A DNA stretch of 38,899 bases, taken from UMGS1370 sp963557065 (lineage in GTDB: Bacteria; Bacillota; Clostridia; Lachnospirales; Lachnospiraceae). The translations under genes were made by a program, and so were the position numbers. The stretch lies in assembly GCA_963557065.1 (NCBI GenBank), contig CAUWCT010000052.1:1-38899 (forward strand). The letters run 5' to 3'. The first letter of the stretch is position 1. Every line of letters starts with the position of its first letter. The notes under the pieces were generated by a model that was given only the letters and a program-made list of their open reading frames with translations, was not told the origin of the DNA and made no database searches. Positions 8,044 through 15,476 of the stretch are shown one piece after another.

Positions 8044-8769
8044 TCAGTTTGTATTGAGATATTGAAGAATCCCCAAATGAAGTGTCCAGGCTATACGATC
8101 CTGGTATTCCTCTTCTGACAACTTTGCTGCCTCTGCCTGATTACTTAAAAAACCGCATTCTGCAATGACGATAGGCGCTTTTACATGGAGCAGCAAATAA
8201 TAGGTGTCATTTGCTTTGGCACTGCGTCTGTTTCCCTCTTTTCCCAAAACATAATCAAACCGTTTCTGAAGGATCTCTGCTAACAGCCGGCCTTTTTCTG
8301 AATTTTTATAATAAAACATCTGTGCCCCTGACACATTTTCTTCATGATAGCTGTTCTGGTGGATACTGACTGCCAACGCCGGATTGGCTTCATTGATAAT
8401 CTGGCACCGCTTTTTCATGTCCGCTGATTTCTTGTGACTGTCTGACTCTTTGTAAAGTCCCATATCGCTTTCCCTTGTCATAATCACTGTCACATCTGCC
8501 GCTTCCAGATACGTTTTCAGTTTTTCGGCTATCTGCAGATTAATTTCTTTCTCTTCCTGTCCGGAAACCCCTATTTTCCCCGGATCATTTCCTCCATGTC
8601 CGCTGTCAATCACTACAACCTGCTGTCTGGCCTCCCTTACAGGATTGCCTGCTGCTTCTGCAACCTGATGTCCATCTTCTCCCATAACGCCCATACGTCC
8701 GGCAACCAGAGTAACAATCAACAGCATTGTAATCCCCATAATGTTCTGCCACAATCTTTTCCTGTCCAT
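8044..8769 (-). CDS. N-acetylmuramoyl-L-alanine amidase (Amidase_3)
   Basis: A 241-residue exported zinc amidase that cleaves the amide bond between muramic acid and the stem peptide of peptidoglycan. An N-terminal hydrophobic segment (10-27) is a signal or anchor. The catalytic domain begins near residue 51. The zinc and catalytic residues are all present: His58 in IDSGHGG, Glu75 in KEINL, His137 in SIHQN and Glu204 in IAECGFLSN. There is no SPOR or cell-wall-binding domain, so the enzyme is a minimal, membrane-tethered form. It lies downstream of the metallophosphoesterase gene in the same orientation, 52 bp away. Confidence 0.92.
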   Translation of the reverse strand: MDRKRLWQNIMGITMLLIVTLVAGRMGVMGEDGHQVAEAAGNPVREARQQVVVIDSGHGGNDPGKIGVSGQEEKEINLQIAEKLKTYLEAADVTVIMTRESDMGLYKESDSHKKSADMKKRCQIINEANPALAVSIHQNSYHEENVSGAQMFYYKNSEKGRLLAEILQKRFDYVLGKEGNRRSAKANDTYYLLLHVKAPIVIAECGFLSNQAEAAKLSEEEYQDRIAWTLHLGILQYLNTN

Positions 8770-8821
8770 AATCCACCGAAGGCATATCTTTTCTCTTCAG
8801 TATATTATAGGATTCTGTCCA

Positions 8822-10276
8822 CTATTCCCCATCCAGTCCCTTCCCGGAATCCAATAGATTGTAATCTGTGGTAGCTTCCTCCAGTATGTATTCCAGATAT
8901 TCTGTCTCCAGACTTGGGTATCCGTAGTCCTGCCACATGGTAAACAGCGGACTGGCCTTCATTTCATCTGCAATCTCCACTGCTCTTCCCCAATAGTAAT
9001 AGCACTTGGCAGCAGCATAAAAATCTGACATCTCTTCCATTTGTTTTTCTGTCAGCATATTATCTTCTCTTTTGCTCAGTCTGCCATATGCCTGATTATA
9101 AAATACCCGTTCCAGAAATGGTTTCTGATAGGAAGAAAATTTGAGAAGGTTTTCATCCTGAATTCCATGAACCCCCGCCCATTTCTCCATATCAACCACC
9201 TGGGTATGATACTGAAAGCTTCTATCCATTTCATCAAAATATAAAACGCCGTACTGGCATGGCGGTACTGCCAGGGAACTGGTAACAATCTCCCAAACTC
9301 CCTCCTCTGCCACATCATCCGAATTAGCAAAATGCTGGACATGGAGATGGCCGCTTAAAAACAGCGGCATGGTCCCCCAGCCTTCCAATCTTTCCACAAG
9401 GACCTCGTTATGCTCTATCGTACAGTCAGCGGAATATATCCTGCTTTCTTCCAGCAGATTGTGATGAGCCACCGGAATCACATTGATTCCTTCCTCAAAC
9501 GCCTGTTCAAGCTGTCTGTCTATCCACTCATAAGTATCTGTATCAATCATGCCCCCTACCTGCGCTCCCCCGTCATACTGGCAGGTATCCAGCATCAGCA
9601 TTCTGGTAGAGTCACTAATCTCATACATATAGCTTAATGAGTTGGGATCTCTGCTGAAAGCATCATCATATCCCATGGCAAGATAAATCTGTTCAAACTC
9701 TTCAGGACTGGTCTTCTCTGCCGGATACCTCTGATCTTCCTCAATTCTGGCTGCACTGTTGTTATTAATATCGTGATTTCCGGGGATTACCAATACCGGT
9801 ATCCCTGCGTTTTCAATTCTGGCAAGTTTTTCGGCCAATTCCTGATGACTGGCTTTTTCTCCATTATACGAAAGATCGCCGCTCAAAATCACTGCGTCAG
9901 GCCGCTCATTTAAAACTTCTTCTATAAAAGCATCTGTAATTTCCCAGATATAGTTGGTCACCTTTCCATCTCCATGTTCCATGGAATGGACAAACCCCGT
10001 CCCTCTGTCTGTCAGATCCGACGCCAGATAATGAATATCTGTTGCAATAATTAACTTTAACCCTTCCGGCTCTTTTGGCATCTCCTGTTCGGTATGATCG
10101 GGAAACGGCTCTATCGTCTCCTGCTCCTCTTTGGGAGGCCCTGTCTGAACACTGGCTGTTGTCTCCTGCTTTGTCGGCTCTGTTGCCACTGTTTCATCCG
10201 TAAGTGCCAGACGGCTGCAGCTTGTAACTGCCAAAACTGCTGCTGATGCCAGAATTGCTGTTACCCTTCGTTTCAT
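8822..10276 (-). CDS. Secreted calcineurin-like metallophosphoesterase, probable lipoprotein
   Basis: A 484-residue protein. The N-terminus has a basic start, a hydrophobic core and a cysteine at residue 20 (VLAVTSC), a slightly non-canonical lipobox. An acidic Thr-rich linker follows, then a calcineurin-like phosphoesterase domain with all metal motifs: ATDIHYLA, SGDLSYNGE, GNHD, VAHHN and GHLHVQ. A TTG start at 10297 would overlap the upstream gene; the ATG at 10276 follows GAGGCGGG by 7 nt. The extracellular substrate is unknown; wall polymers, phospholipid headgroups or nucleotides are possible. Its place between GH18 and amidase genes suggests a role at the cell wall. Confidence 0.88.
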   Translation of the reverse strand: MKRRVTAILASAAVLAVTSCSRLALTDETVATEPTKQETTASVQTGPPKEEQETIEPFPDHTEQEMPKEPEGLKLIIATDIHYLASDLTDRGTGFVHSMEHGDGKVTNYIWEITDAFIEEVLNERPDAVILSGDLSYNGEKASHQELAEKLARIENAGIPVLVIPGNHDINNNSAARIEEDQRYPAEKTSPEEFEQIYLAMGYDDAFSRDPNSLSYMYEISDSTRMLMLDTCQYDGGAQVGGMIDTDTYEWIDRQLEQAFEEGINVIPVAHHNLLEESRIYSADCTIEHNEVLVERLEGWGTMPLFLSGHLHVQHFANSDDVAEEGVWEIVTSSLAVPPCQYGVLYFDEMDRSFQYHTQVVDMEKWAGVHGIQDENLLKFSSYQKPFLERVFYNQAYGRLSKREDNMLTEKQMEEMSDFYAAAKCYYYWGRAVEIADEMKASPLFTMWQDYGYPSLETEYLEYILEEATTDYNLLDSGKGLDGE

Positions 10277-10289
10277 AGTATTTCCCGCC

Positions 10290-11945
10290 TCATTCAAAAG
10301 TTACGATATCCCATATGGATGCCGGTTCAAATCCCAATTTCCAGCATCCTACTCCACCCAAATCATTATCGCGGATTACATCCATTTTTAATTTGAGAGA
10401 TTTCTCTTCTTCCATCCACAAATACTGAGAACCTCCTTCGATTCCCTTTTCTCCATAATACTGTCCCAAACTGTCCTGCCAATAAAGTTCCACCTGATTT
10501 TCTTCTATCCATTTCTTGGCTTTCTCGATTCCCATGGCTTCAGAAGTTATCTCTCCATCCTCCGTCTCTGTCCAGAGTCTGGTGTAAAATGGGATTGCAT
10601 TGATTACTTTTTCTTTCGGAACGTCTAGCAAAGTATTTTCAATTCCTTTTTTTACGTAATCTATGGATGCCACACTTCCAGGCTCTCCTCCCGCATAATG
10701 CTCATCATATCCCATGACTATAACGTAATCTGCCACTATCCCCTGCTCTTTCCTGTCATAGAAACGGTTGTAAGCAGCCGGAACATAATTATCTACTGAT
10801 AAAATCAGGCCATTATTTCGGCAGGCAACAGACATTTCCCGAATAAACTGAACATAATGGGGACCCGCACTTTCTTTCAGGCTTTCAAAATCCAGATTAT
10901 AGCCGTCAAAACCATATTTCTTTGCGTCCTCCATCAAATTATGAATCAGCTTTTTCCTTACAGATGTTTTTGACAACAACACTTCTGACTGCACATCTTT
11001 ACTGAAATTGTCAATCAGCGCCCATACAGAAACGCCGGCGTCATGAGCCTTTTTTACATATTCTGAATCTGCCAGACATTTATAATTGCCCTCATTATCC
11101 GTCAGCGCAAACCAGGTTGGACTGATGACATTCACGCCTTTTGTATTGCTGTAGTAACTGTCAAAGGTACTGTTTGCCTCCTTGGTCGTCACCTGATGCC
11201 AGGCTAAGACTACCTTTTCATCCAATGCCAGCCTGGTATACTCCGGCTCTTCAAAATCACTTTCCGGAGTAATATTCTGTATCTCTCCCAAACGTCTGTT
11301 TTCAATGTAGCCAATAAATCCATCCTGTGTGCGGACTTTTGACCATTTCTCCATCTGCTCCAGCACTTTTACCTGCGTCCCGGCTTCTGCCCGCGTAATG
11401 ATTGGACTTTTGATGCCTCCTTTTTGACGAATCATACAGTCTTTCTCCACAGACGCCCAGGACTCCGGCTCCCATGTATTATTAATAAATATGCGCTTTG
11501 CTTCTTTGGAATCAAAGGCGCCTGTTGCAATATCCGTATAAGCGGCAACCATATTAAGAGATAAAAATACTTCCTGATCCGTTACCCACAATAACGGCCT
11601 GCCATCCTCGCCAACAGTAGCGCTGTCCACATAGCGGACCTCTGTCGGAAGTGCATAGGAAAGAATTTTCTCTCCTTCATCCCAGTAAAAACGCTTGTTT
11701 AAATTACTGTTTACCCATTCTAAGGGGAGATAGGCAGTCTCATTGATATACAATCCTCTGGCATCAGATAACTCATCATTCAGAATCAATGCAACTGCAT
11801 CTTTTTCCACACCAAAAACGTCTGAAGCCTCCATCCATTCATCGGACGGCGTATACCGCTCTATTATCTGGACCCCCATATAACCGGCAGCAATTAGTAT
11901 AAGCAATCCGATTGCAATAAACATGGGCAGCAGTCTTTTCATCAT
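10290..11945 (-). CDS. Membrane-anchored GH18 family protein with SH3b domain
   Basis: About 551 residues. An N-terminal membrane anchor (LLPMFIAIGLLILIAAGYMG) is followed by a copper-amine-oxidase-N-like region, a bacterial SH3 segment (VKVLEQMEKWSKVRTQDGFIG) and a C-terminal glycoside hydrolase 18 barrel. The active-site strand reads DGYNLDFE, the family's DGxDxDxE with Asn at the first internal Asp and with the catalytic Glu kept. The arrangement is that of SleL/YaaH-type proteins that act on peptidoglycan or chitin-like GlcNAc polymers. The start is the ATG at 11945, 8 nt after GGAGG; a TTG at 11960 overlaps that site. First gene of the set down to 7600. Confidence 0.88.
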   Translation of the reverse strand: MMKRLLPMFIAIGLLILIAAGYMGVQIIERYTPSDEWMEASDVFGVEKDAVALILNDELSDARGLYINETAYLPLEWVNSNLNKRFYWDEGEKILSYALPTEVRYVDSATVGEDGRPLLWVTDQEVFLSLNMVAAYTDIATGAFDSKEAKRIFINNTWEPESWASVEKDCMIRQKGGIKSPIITRAEAGTQVKVLEQMEKWSKVRTQDGFIGYIENRRLGEIQNITPESDFEEPEYTRLALDEKVVLAWHQVTTKEANSTFDSYYSNTKGVNVISPTWFALTDNEGNYKCLADSEYVKKAHDAGVSVWALIDNFSKDVQSEVLLSKTSVRKKLIHNLMEDAKKYGFDGYNLDFESLKESAGPHYVQFIREMSVACRNNGLILSVDNYVPAAYNRFYDRKEQGIVADYVIVMGYDEHYAGGEPGSVASIDYVKKGIENTLLDVPKEKVINAIPFYTRLWTETEDGEITSEAMGIEKAKKWIEENQVELYWQDSLGQYYGEKGIEGGSQYLWMEEEKSLKLKMDVIRDNDLGGVGCWKLGFEPASIWDIVTFE

Positions 11946-11992
11946 CCCGGCATCCTCCAATACAATAAACTAAATCTCTATCTTTCTTAAAA

Positions 11993-11998
11993 ATTATA
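11993..11998 (-). promoter_or_regulatory. Probable -10 element of the GH18 operon
   Basis: TATAAT on the minus strand about 50 bp upstream of the GH18 start. The matching -35 (TAGGAT at 17 bp) is poor, so only the -10 is convincing. Confidence 0.4.
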
Positions 11999-12117
11999 CC
12001 ACACCTCATCTCCTAATCCTAATTAAATTTTCATTACAGATCCCTCCCGTCAATTCTGCTGTCAGGCTGAGACGGCATCATTGAGTTCCCTTCCCGCTTT
12101 ATACTGTAATTGCTGCT

Positions 12118-12357
12118 TTAGTTTTTTAAGTAGATTCTGTCAAACCGTATTTCCTTAAGGCATCCCTCCTCCGCGCCAACATAATCTCCCATATAAAAGC
12201 CGCCGTCTTCCCTTGTCTCAAAAATCCGGCTCCATTCATCTTCTGTACTTAGTTTCCCGTCAATATAAATGGGAATTCCTTTGTTGTAGTACCTCCTGAG
12301 TCCTTCTAAATACCTTTGCTGCTGATGTACCTTTTCTGTTTCTTCATCATACCCCAT
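12118..12357 (-). CDS. Small acidic protein of unknown function
   Basis: A 79-residue soluble protein beginning at the ATG at 12357, 4 nt after a perfect AAGGAGG; an ATG nine codons upstream has no site. It is rich in charged and aromatic residues (YIDGKLSTEDEW, FYMGDYVGAEEG) with no membrane segment or known motif. It is the last gene on the strand after the kinase and ParA-like genes, 101 bp downstream of the latter, and may share their transcript. I do not recognise the family. Confidence 0.65.
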   Translation of the reverse strand: MGYDEETEKVHQQQRYLEGLRRYYNKGIPIYIDGKLSTEDEWSRIFETREDGGFYMGDYVGAEEGCLKEIRFDRIYLKN

Positions 12358-12458
12358 AAAACCTCCTTGCCGCATACCCGGCATCCCTCACCAGAAAAAT
12401 AAGAACCTTACAAGGAGACTTTTGTGACATACTATAAACCTGTGCTGCAGTCCTTATT

Positions 12459-13025
12459 TTATCTAAGCAGACGCCCAAATAAGCTGATTGTCTCTTTTGT
12501 TACACCATAGGCATCCCATGTGCAAGGAACCCGTTCGATAGAAACATTCAGATATTTTTCTGCCTGTTTCCTGGCGTCTTCACTGCCGAATGCGTTCAGA
12601 TAATACCATCCTTCTTTTGGCCTTTTTCTCTCTCTTAATAATGACATAAAAGATTCTGTCTGCCATTCGCAAAAAGATCCGATAATCAGCTTCTTCCGGC
12701 ACCGGATCAGATCTGCTCTTCGCCCTTCCTCTTCTCTGCCGCAGTCCAGCAAAACGGCCTCATATTCCCCGCACATACACTGAACCAACGTTTCGTCATC
12801 TGCCCTGGGAAAATAACTCACTCCAAGGATCTTGTATCGGTTCTCCGGCTTTTTTAGACCCAGACAAAGTACGCCAAACCGATCAAAATCCCCATGATTG
12901 TTCCACTCTAAAACAGCGGTTCGTCTGTTTTTTACCCCTGACAGATAATTTGCCAGAAGAAGCGTCAGATGGGTCGTTCCCGTCCCGGAACCGGCCCCCA
13001 GGATTCCTATGGTCTCTTTTTCAAT
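12459..13025 (-). CDS. ParA/MinD-like (degenerate P-loop) protein without a standard start codon
   Basis: An open frame running from 13055 to 12459. It contains no ATG, GTG or TTG until a GTG at 12821, yet clear protein sequence lies upstream of that GTG: IGILGAGSGTGTTHLTLLLA is a P-loop-like segment at the expected N-terminus. The boundary given here uses the ATT at 13025 (188 residues). A Walker A pattern is present but the lysine is replaced by Thr. The frame overlaps the end of the kinase gene in the -1 register, and the kinase frame has a U UUA AAA heptamer at 13037-13043 whose -1 slip leads exactly into this frame, so it may be made as a kinase fusion. A lone 120-residue product from 12821 would lack the whole nucleotide-binding region. 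Confidence 0.7.
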   Translation of the reverse strand: MEKETIGILGAGSGTGTTHLTLLLANYLSGVKNRRTAVLEWNNHGDFDRFGVLCLGLKKPENRYKILGVSYFPRADDETLVQCMCGEYEAVLLDCGREEEGRRADLIRCRKKLIIGSFCEWQTESFMSLLRERKRPKEGWYYLNAFGSEDARKQAEKYLNVSIERVPCTWDAYGVTKETISLFGRLLR

Positions 13026-14446
13026 AAATTTCTTATTTTTAAAAAATTCCCTGCCCTATCATCTCCTTTCTTTCCGGTCAACCTGTCCCATAGGTCTCTG
13101 TAAAAGCTTTCGGCTTCTCTGCCCGGTCTGGATGCCTTTGAAAAATACGGCATAGATACGGTTGCATGCTCCAGCCCTTTTCCCGGACAGCGCGGCATAA
13201 ATCCGGCTTCCAGAAAATTAAACACCAGCATCAGTCCGTCTCCTCCAAACTCCCTTGCTGCCCTGCTGTTTTCTGCCTGATTATAGGGCTTTCCTCCGCA
13301 CACACACAGCAAATGTTTATGCAGAGAATCTGTCTTTTCATGCTCCCGCAGAGCGGTCCGGCGATCCGTCCCATAGTCTCTGATGTATACCGGGAAATGT
13401 TCTGTTTCCTCCAGTCTGACCTGAGGGCCATAATGAGGGAGCAGCCTCCATGGCCCCACATGGCAGATCCCGCAGCCGTCCGGCTCTGCTCCGGCATATT
13501 CTGCCAGCAAAATACCATGGCCGGACTGATTGCGCTCTTCATAAAGATTAGGGATTCCCCATTTCCAGAGACAGGATGACAGGCCCAATGCCAGATGGGT
13601 AACTCCAATATTGGGAGCGCTTCCGGCAATGGACACTATTCGAGTGACATCAGAAGATTCCTGAACTTCCACAAACTCTGTATGAAGAAGAGTTTCCAAC
13701 CGCTGTTTTACCTCCAGAGCCGTCCCCGGCCGTTTGTCTCTGCTCTGTAAGCAGTCTCTCACAATAACTCCAAGTTCCCGGCCCAATGCCATGTCCCAAT
13801 CCATACAGGTCTTTTGTTCTGCGCTTTTGGGCAGTTTTCCGGTCGCCAGATAGAATAGAAGCACACCAATGGCATATATGTCTGTTCGCTCATCTAATGG
13901 TTCTCCTGTATACTGTTCCGGAGCCGCACATCCAGGTGTTCCGAAACGAATACCGGTCTCATTTGCCTGCGTCATATAATCCGCATTTCCAAAATCTACC
14001 AGTTTGATGGTGCCATGGCATAAAAGAAGGTTATTCGGCTGTAAATCCAAGTATAAAATGGGGTCTCTTCCTGCAGAATGCAGGTATTGTACCAGACTGC
14101 ATATCTGAATCCCGTAACGGACTGCCATGCTTCTGGTGAGATAACCCTGGCGCTGAACCAGAGTCTTTAAAGATTCTCCTTCAAGAAATTCTTCGATAAG
14201 ATAGCAATGTGTATTGGTTTCCTCTAAATCGTATATGATAGGGATAGATGGGTGGTGAAGAGTCCGCATAATCCGGGCCTCCCGCAAAAACTGCCTGTAA
14301 CCGGCATCTGACTTAGGCACTTCTTTAATAGCACGATACTCCCCCAGTCCCTCATGTCTTGCCAGATAAACAGTCCCGGTCCGCCCTCTCCCGATAATAC
14401 GGCATAGACGATACTTTCCAAACAGAATGGTGTCCTGAATGTCCAC
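13007..14446 (-). CDS. Hanks-type serine/threonine protein kinase with C-terminal ParA-like domain
   Basis: A 479-residue soluble kinase. The glycine loop is GRGRTGTV (19-26), ATP lysine Lys41 (RAIKE), catalytic loop YLDLQPNN (Asp134, with Gln136 replacing the usual Lys of HRDxKxxN), metal Asp151 in DFG, and an APE-type AAPEQYTG. From about residue 270 a second domain starts with SIAGSAPNIGVTHLALGL, a degenerate P-loop lacking its lysine. There is no transmembrane segment or PASTA domain. The start is uncertain: the GTG at 14446 is part of the ribosome binding site AAGGAGGTG itself, while an ATT at 14440 has ideal spacing. The downstream ParA-like frame may be fused by -1 frameshifting. The target is unknown. 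Confidence 0.88.
   Translation of the reverse strand: MDIQDTILFGKYRLCRIIGRGRTGTVYLARHEGLGEYRAIKEVPKSDAGYRQFLREARIMRTLHHPSIPIIYDLEETNTHCYLIEEFLEGESLKTLVQRQGYLTRSMAVRYGIQICSLVQYLHSAGRDPILYLDLQPNNLLLCHGTIKLVDFGNADYMTQANETGIRFGTPGCAAPEQYTGEPLDERTDIYAIGVLLFYLATGKLPKSAEQKTCMDWDMALGRELGVIVRDCLQSRDKRPGTALEVKQRLETLLHTEFVEVQESSDVTRIVSIAGSAPNIGVTHLALGLSSCLWKWGIPNLYEERNQSGHGILLAEYAGAEPDGCGICHVGPWRLLPHYGPQVRLEETEHFPVYIRDYGTDRRTALREHEKTDSLHKHLLCVCGGKPYNQAENSRAAREFGGDGLMLVFNFLEAGFMPRCPGKGLEHATVSMPYFSKASRPGREAESFYRDLWDRLTGKKGDDRAGNFLKIRNLLKKRP
13037..13043 (-). other. Candidate -1 frameshift heptamer U UUA AAA
   Basis: In the kinase frame the codons are TTT TTA AAA. A -1 slip on TTA AAA gives TTT AAA and continues directly into the ParA-like frame at AAT AAG AAA. 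The 0-frame stop is 28 nt downstream (13007-13009). An AAGGAG lies 19 nt upstream. The slipped product would be about 662 residues. Confidence 0.5.
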
Positions 14447-14476
14447 CTCCTTTTTCTGATGTCATCTCTCAATCCC

Positions 14477-14505
14477 ATTATAATACAGCCGATCGGGATA
14501 TTCAA
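14477..14505 (-). promoter_or_regulatory. Promoter of the kinase operon
   Basis: On the minus strand TTGAAT (14500-14505), exactly 17 bp, then a consensus TATAAT (14477-14482), about 30 bp before the ribosome binding site of the kinase gene. Confidence 0.7.
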
Positions 14506-14564
14506 CTAATAGACTTTTTTAGACTTCTAAGATTACACTTTTTTAAATTTTCTTCACATAGTAA

Positions 14565-14594
14565 TTGCCATTTGATGATAAAATATAGTATAGT
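14565..14594 (+). promoter_or_regulatory. Promoter of mecA
   Basis: TTGCCA (14565-14570), 18 bp, TATAGT (14589-14594), about 48 bp before the ATG. A second overlapping TATAGT is at 14584-14589. Confidence 0.5.
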
Positions 14595-14641
14595 AATAAT
14601 TAAGAAGGCATTCAACAGTAAAAGATAGGAAGTGATTTTCC

Positions 14642-15367
14642 ATGAAAATAGAACGTATTAATGAAAACCAAATCCGCTGTACCCTTACCAGTTTTGATTT
14701 AAGTGTACGCAATTTGAATCTGGGCGAACTGGCCTACGGCAGCGAAAAAGCAAGAAAGCTTTTCCGCGAGATGATTCAAAAGGCATCTAACGAAGTCGGC
14801 TTTGAGGCAGAAGATATTCCGCTGATGGTTGAAGCCATTCCGCTTTCCAATGAAAGCGTCATGCTAGTAATCACAAAAGTAGAAGATCCTGAAGAACTGG
14901 ATACCCGATTCTCCAAGTTCTCTCCTTTTAACGAAGAAGATTCTTCCCTTCTCGGCACTCTTGCCACTGAACTTTTAGAAGGTGCAGACAGCATCCTGGA
15001 TCTTCTTCATGAACTGGATTCTTCCCAGGTGGTTTCTGCAGATACTTCTAAAAATCCGGAATCTTCAGAATCTGCTCAGATGTTCCGCATTTTTACTTTC
15101 CAAAAGCTGGATTTAATCAGCGAAGCGGCCAGAGCTGTAGGCGGACAGTTTTCCGGCGAAAGCACTCTTTACAAAAAACCGGAAGAAGGCCCTTATTTTC
15201 TGGTTCTGAAAAAGCCTGCAGATTCCTCTGATTTCAACAGAGTCTGCAATACCATGGCTGAATACGGCGCAAAAATTCGCCACGATTATGCTACTGAATC
15301 CTACTATGAGGAGCACTATGAAGTATTGATCCGCAGCAATGCCCTGCAGATTTTAGCTGGTCTGTAA
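14642..15367 (+). CDS. mecA: Adaptor protein MecA
   Basis: A 241-residue adaptor that delivers substrates such as regulators and unfolded proteins to the ClpC AAA+ protease. The N-terminal substrate-binding domain starts with the typical MKIERINENQIRCTLTSFDL. An acidic linker (about 85-140, rich in Glu, Asp and Ser) leads to the C-terminal ClpC-binding domain, which includes YFLVLKKP and ends in LIRSNALQILAGL. Length fits the family. GGAAGTGA precedes the ATG. It is divergent from the kinase operon and monocistronic, with a terminator hairpin after the stop. Confidence 0.92.
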   Translation: MKIERINENQIRCTLTSFDLSVRNLNLGELAYGSEKARKLFREMIQKASNEVGFEAEDIPLMVEAIPLSNESVMLVITKVEDPEELDTRFSKFSPFNEEDSSLLGTLATELLEGADSILDLLHELDSSQVVSADTSKNPESSESAQMFRIFTFQKLDLISEAARAVGGQFSGESTLYKKPEEGPYFLVLKKPADSSDFNRVCNTMAEYGAKIRHDYATESYYEEHYEVLIRSNALQILAGL

Positions 15368-15389
15368 TCACATCTTCCATTTACATAGG

Positions 15390-15430
15390 AAACAGGCCGG
15401 GAATCCAGCCATCTGTTTCCCGACCTGTTT
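15390..15430. terminator. Bidirectional terminator between mecA and the sulfatase
   Basis: AAACAGGCCGGGAA (15390-15403) pairs with TTCCCGACCTGTTT (15417-15430), 14 bp with a single mismatch, between convergent genes. The AAA/TTT ends make it usable from both sides. Confidence 0.7.
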
Positions 15431-15476
15431 CTTGTGTAATAGTTTCTTATGTAATACATTTTGGCTGTATCCTGTT

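Noticed and set aside
12385..12458. Terminator between the ParA-like gene and the 79-residue gene
   Set aside because: An AAAATAAG/CTTATTTT pairing exists but the loop is long and AT-rich, so it is too weak to call.
14224..14505. Ninety-three-residue frame covering the kinase start
   Set aside because: It is an out-of-frame shadow of the kinase gene; its translation matches nothing and crosses the kinase promoter.
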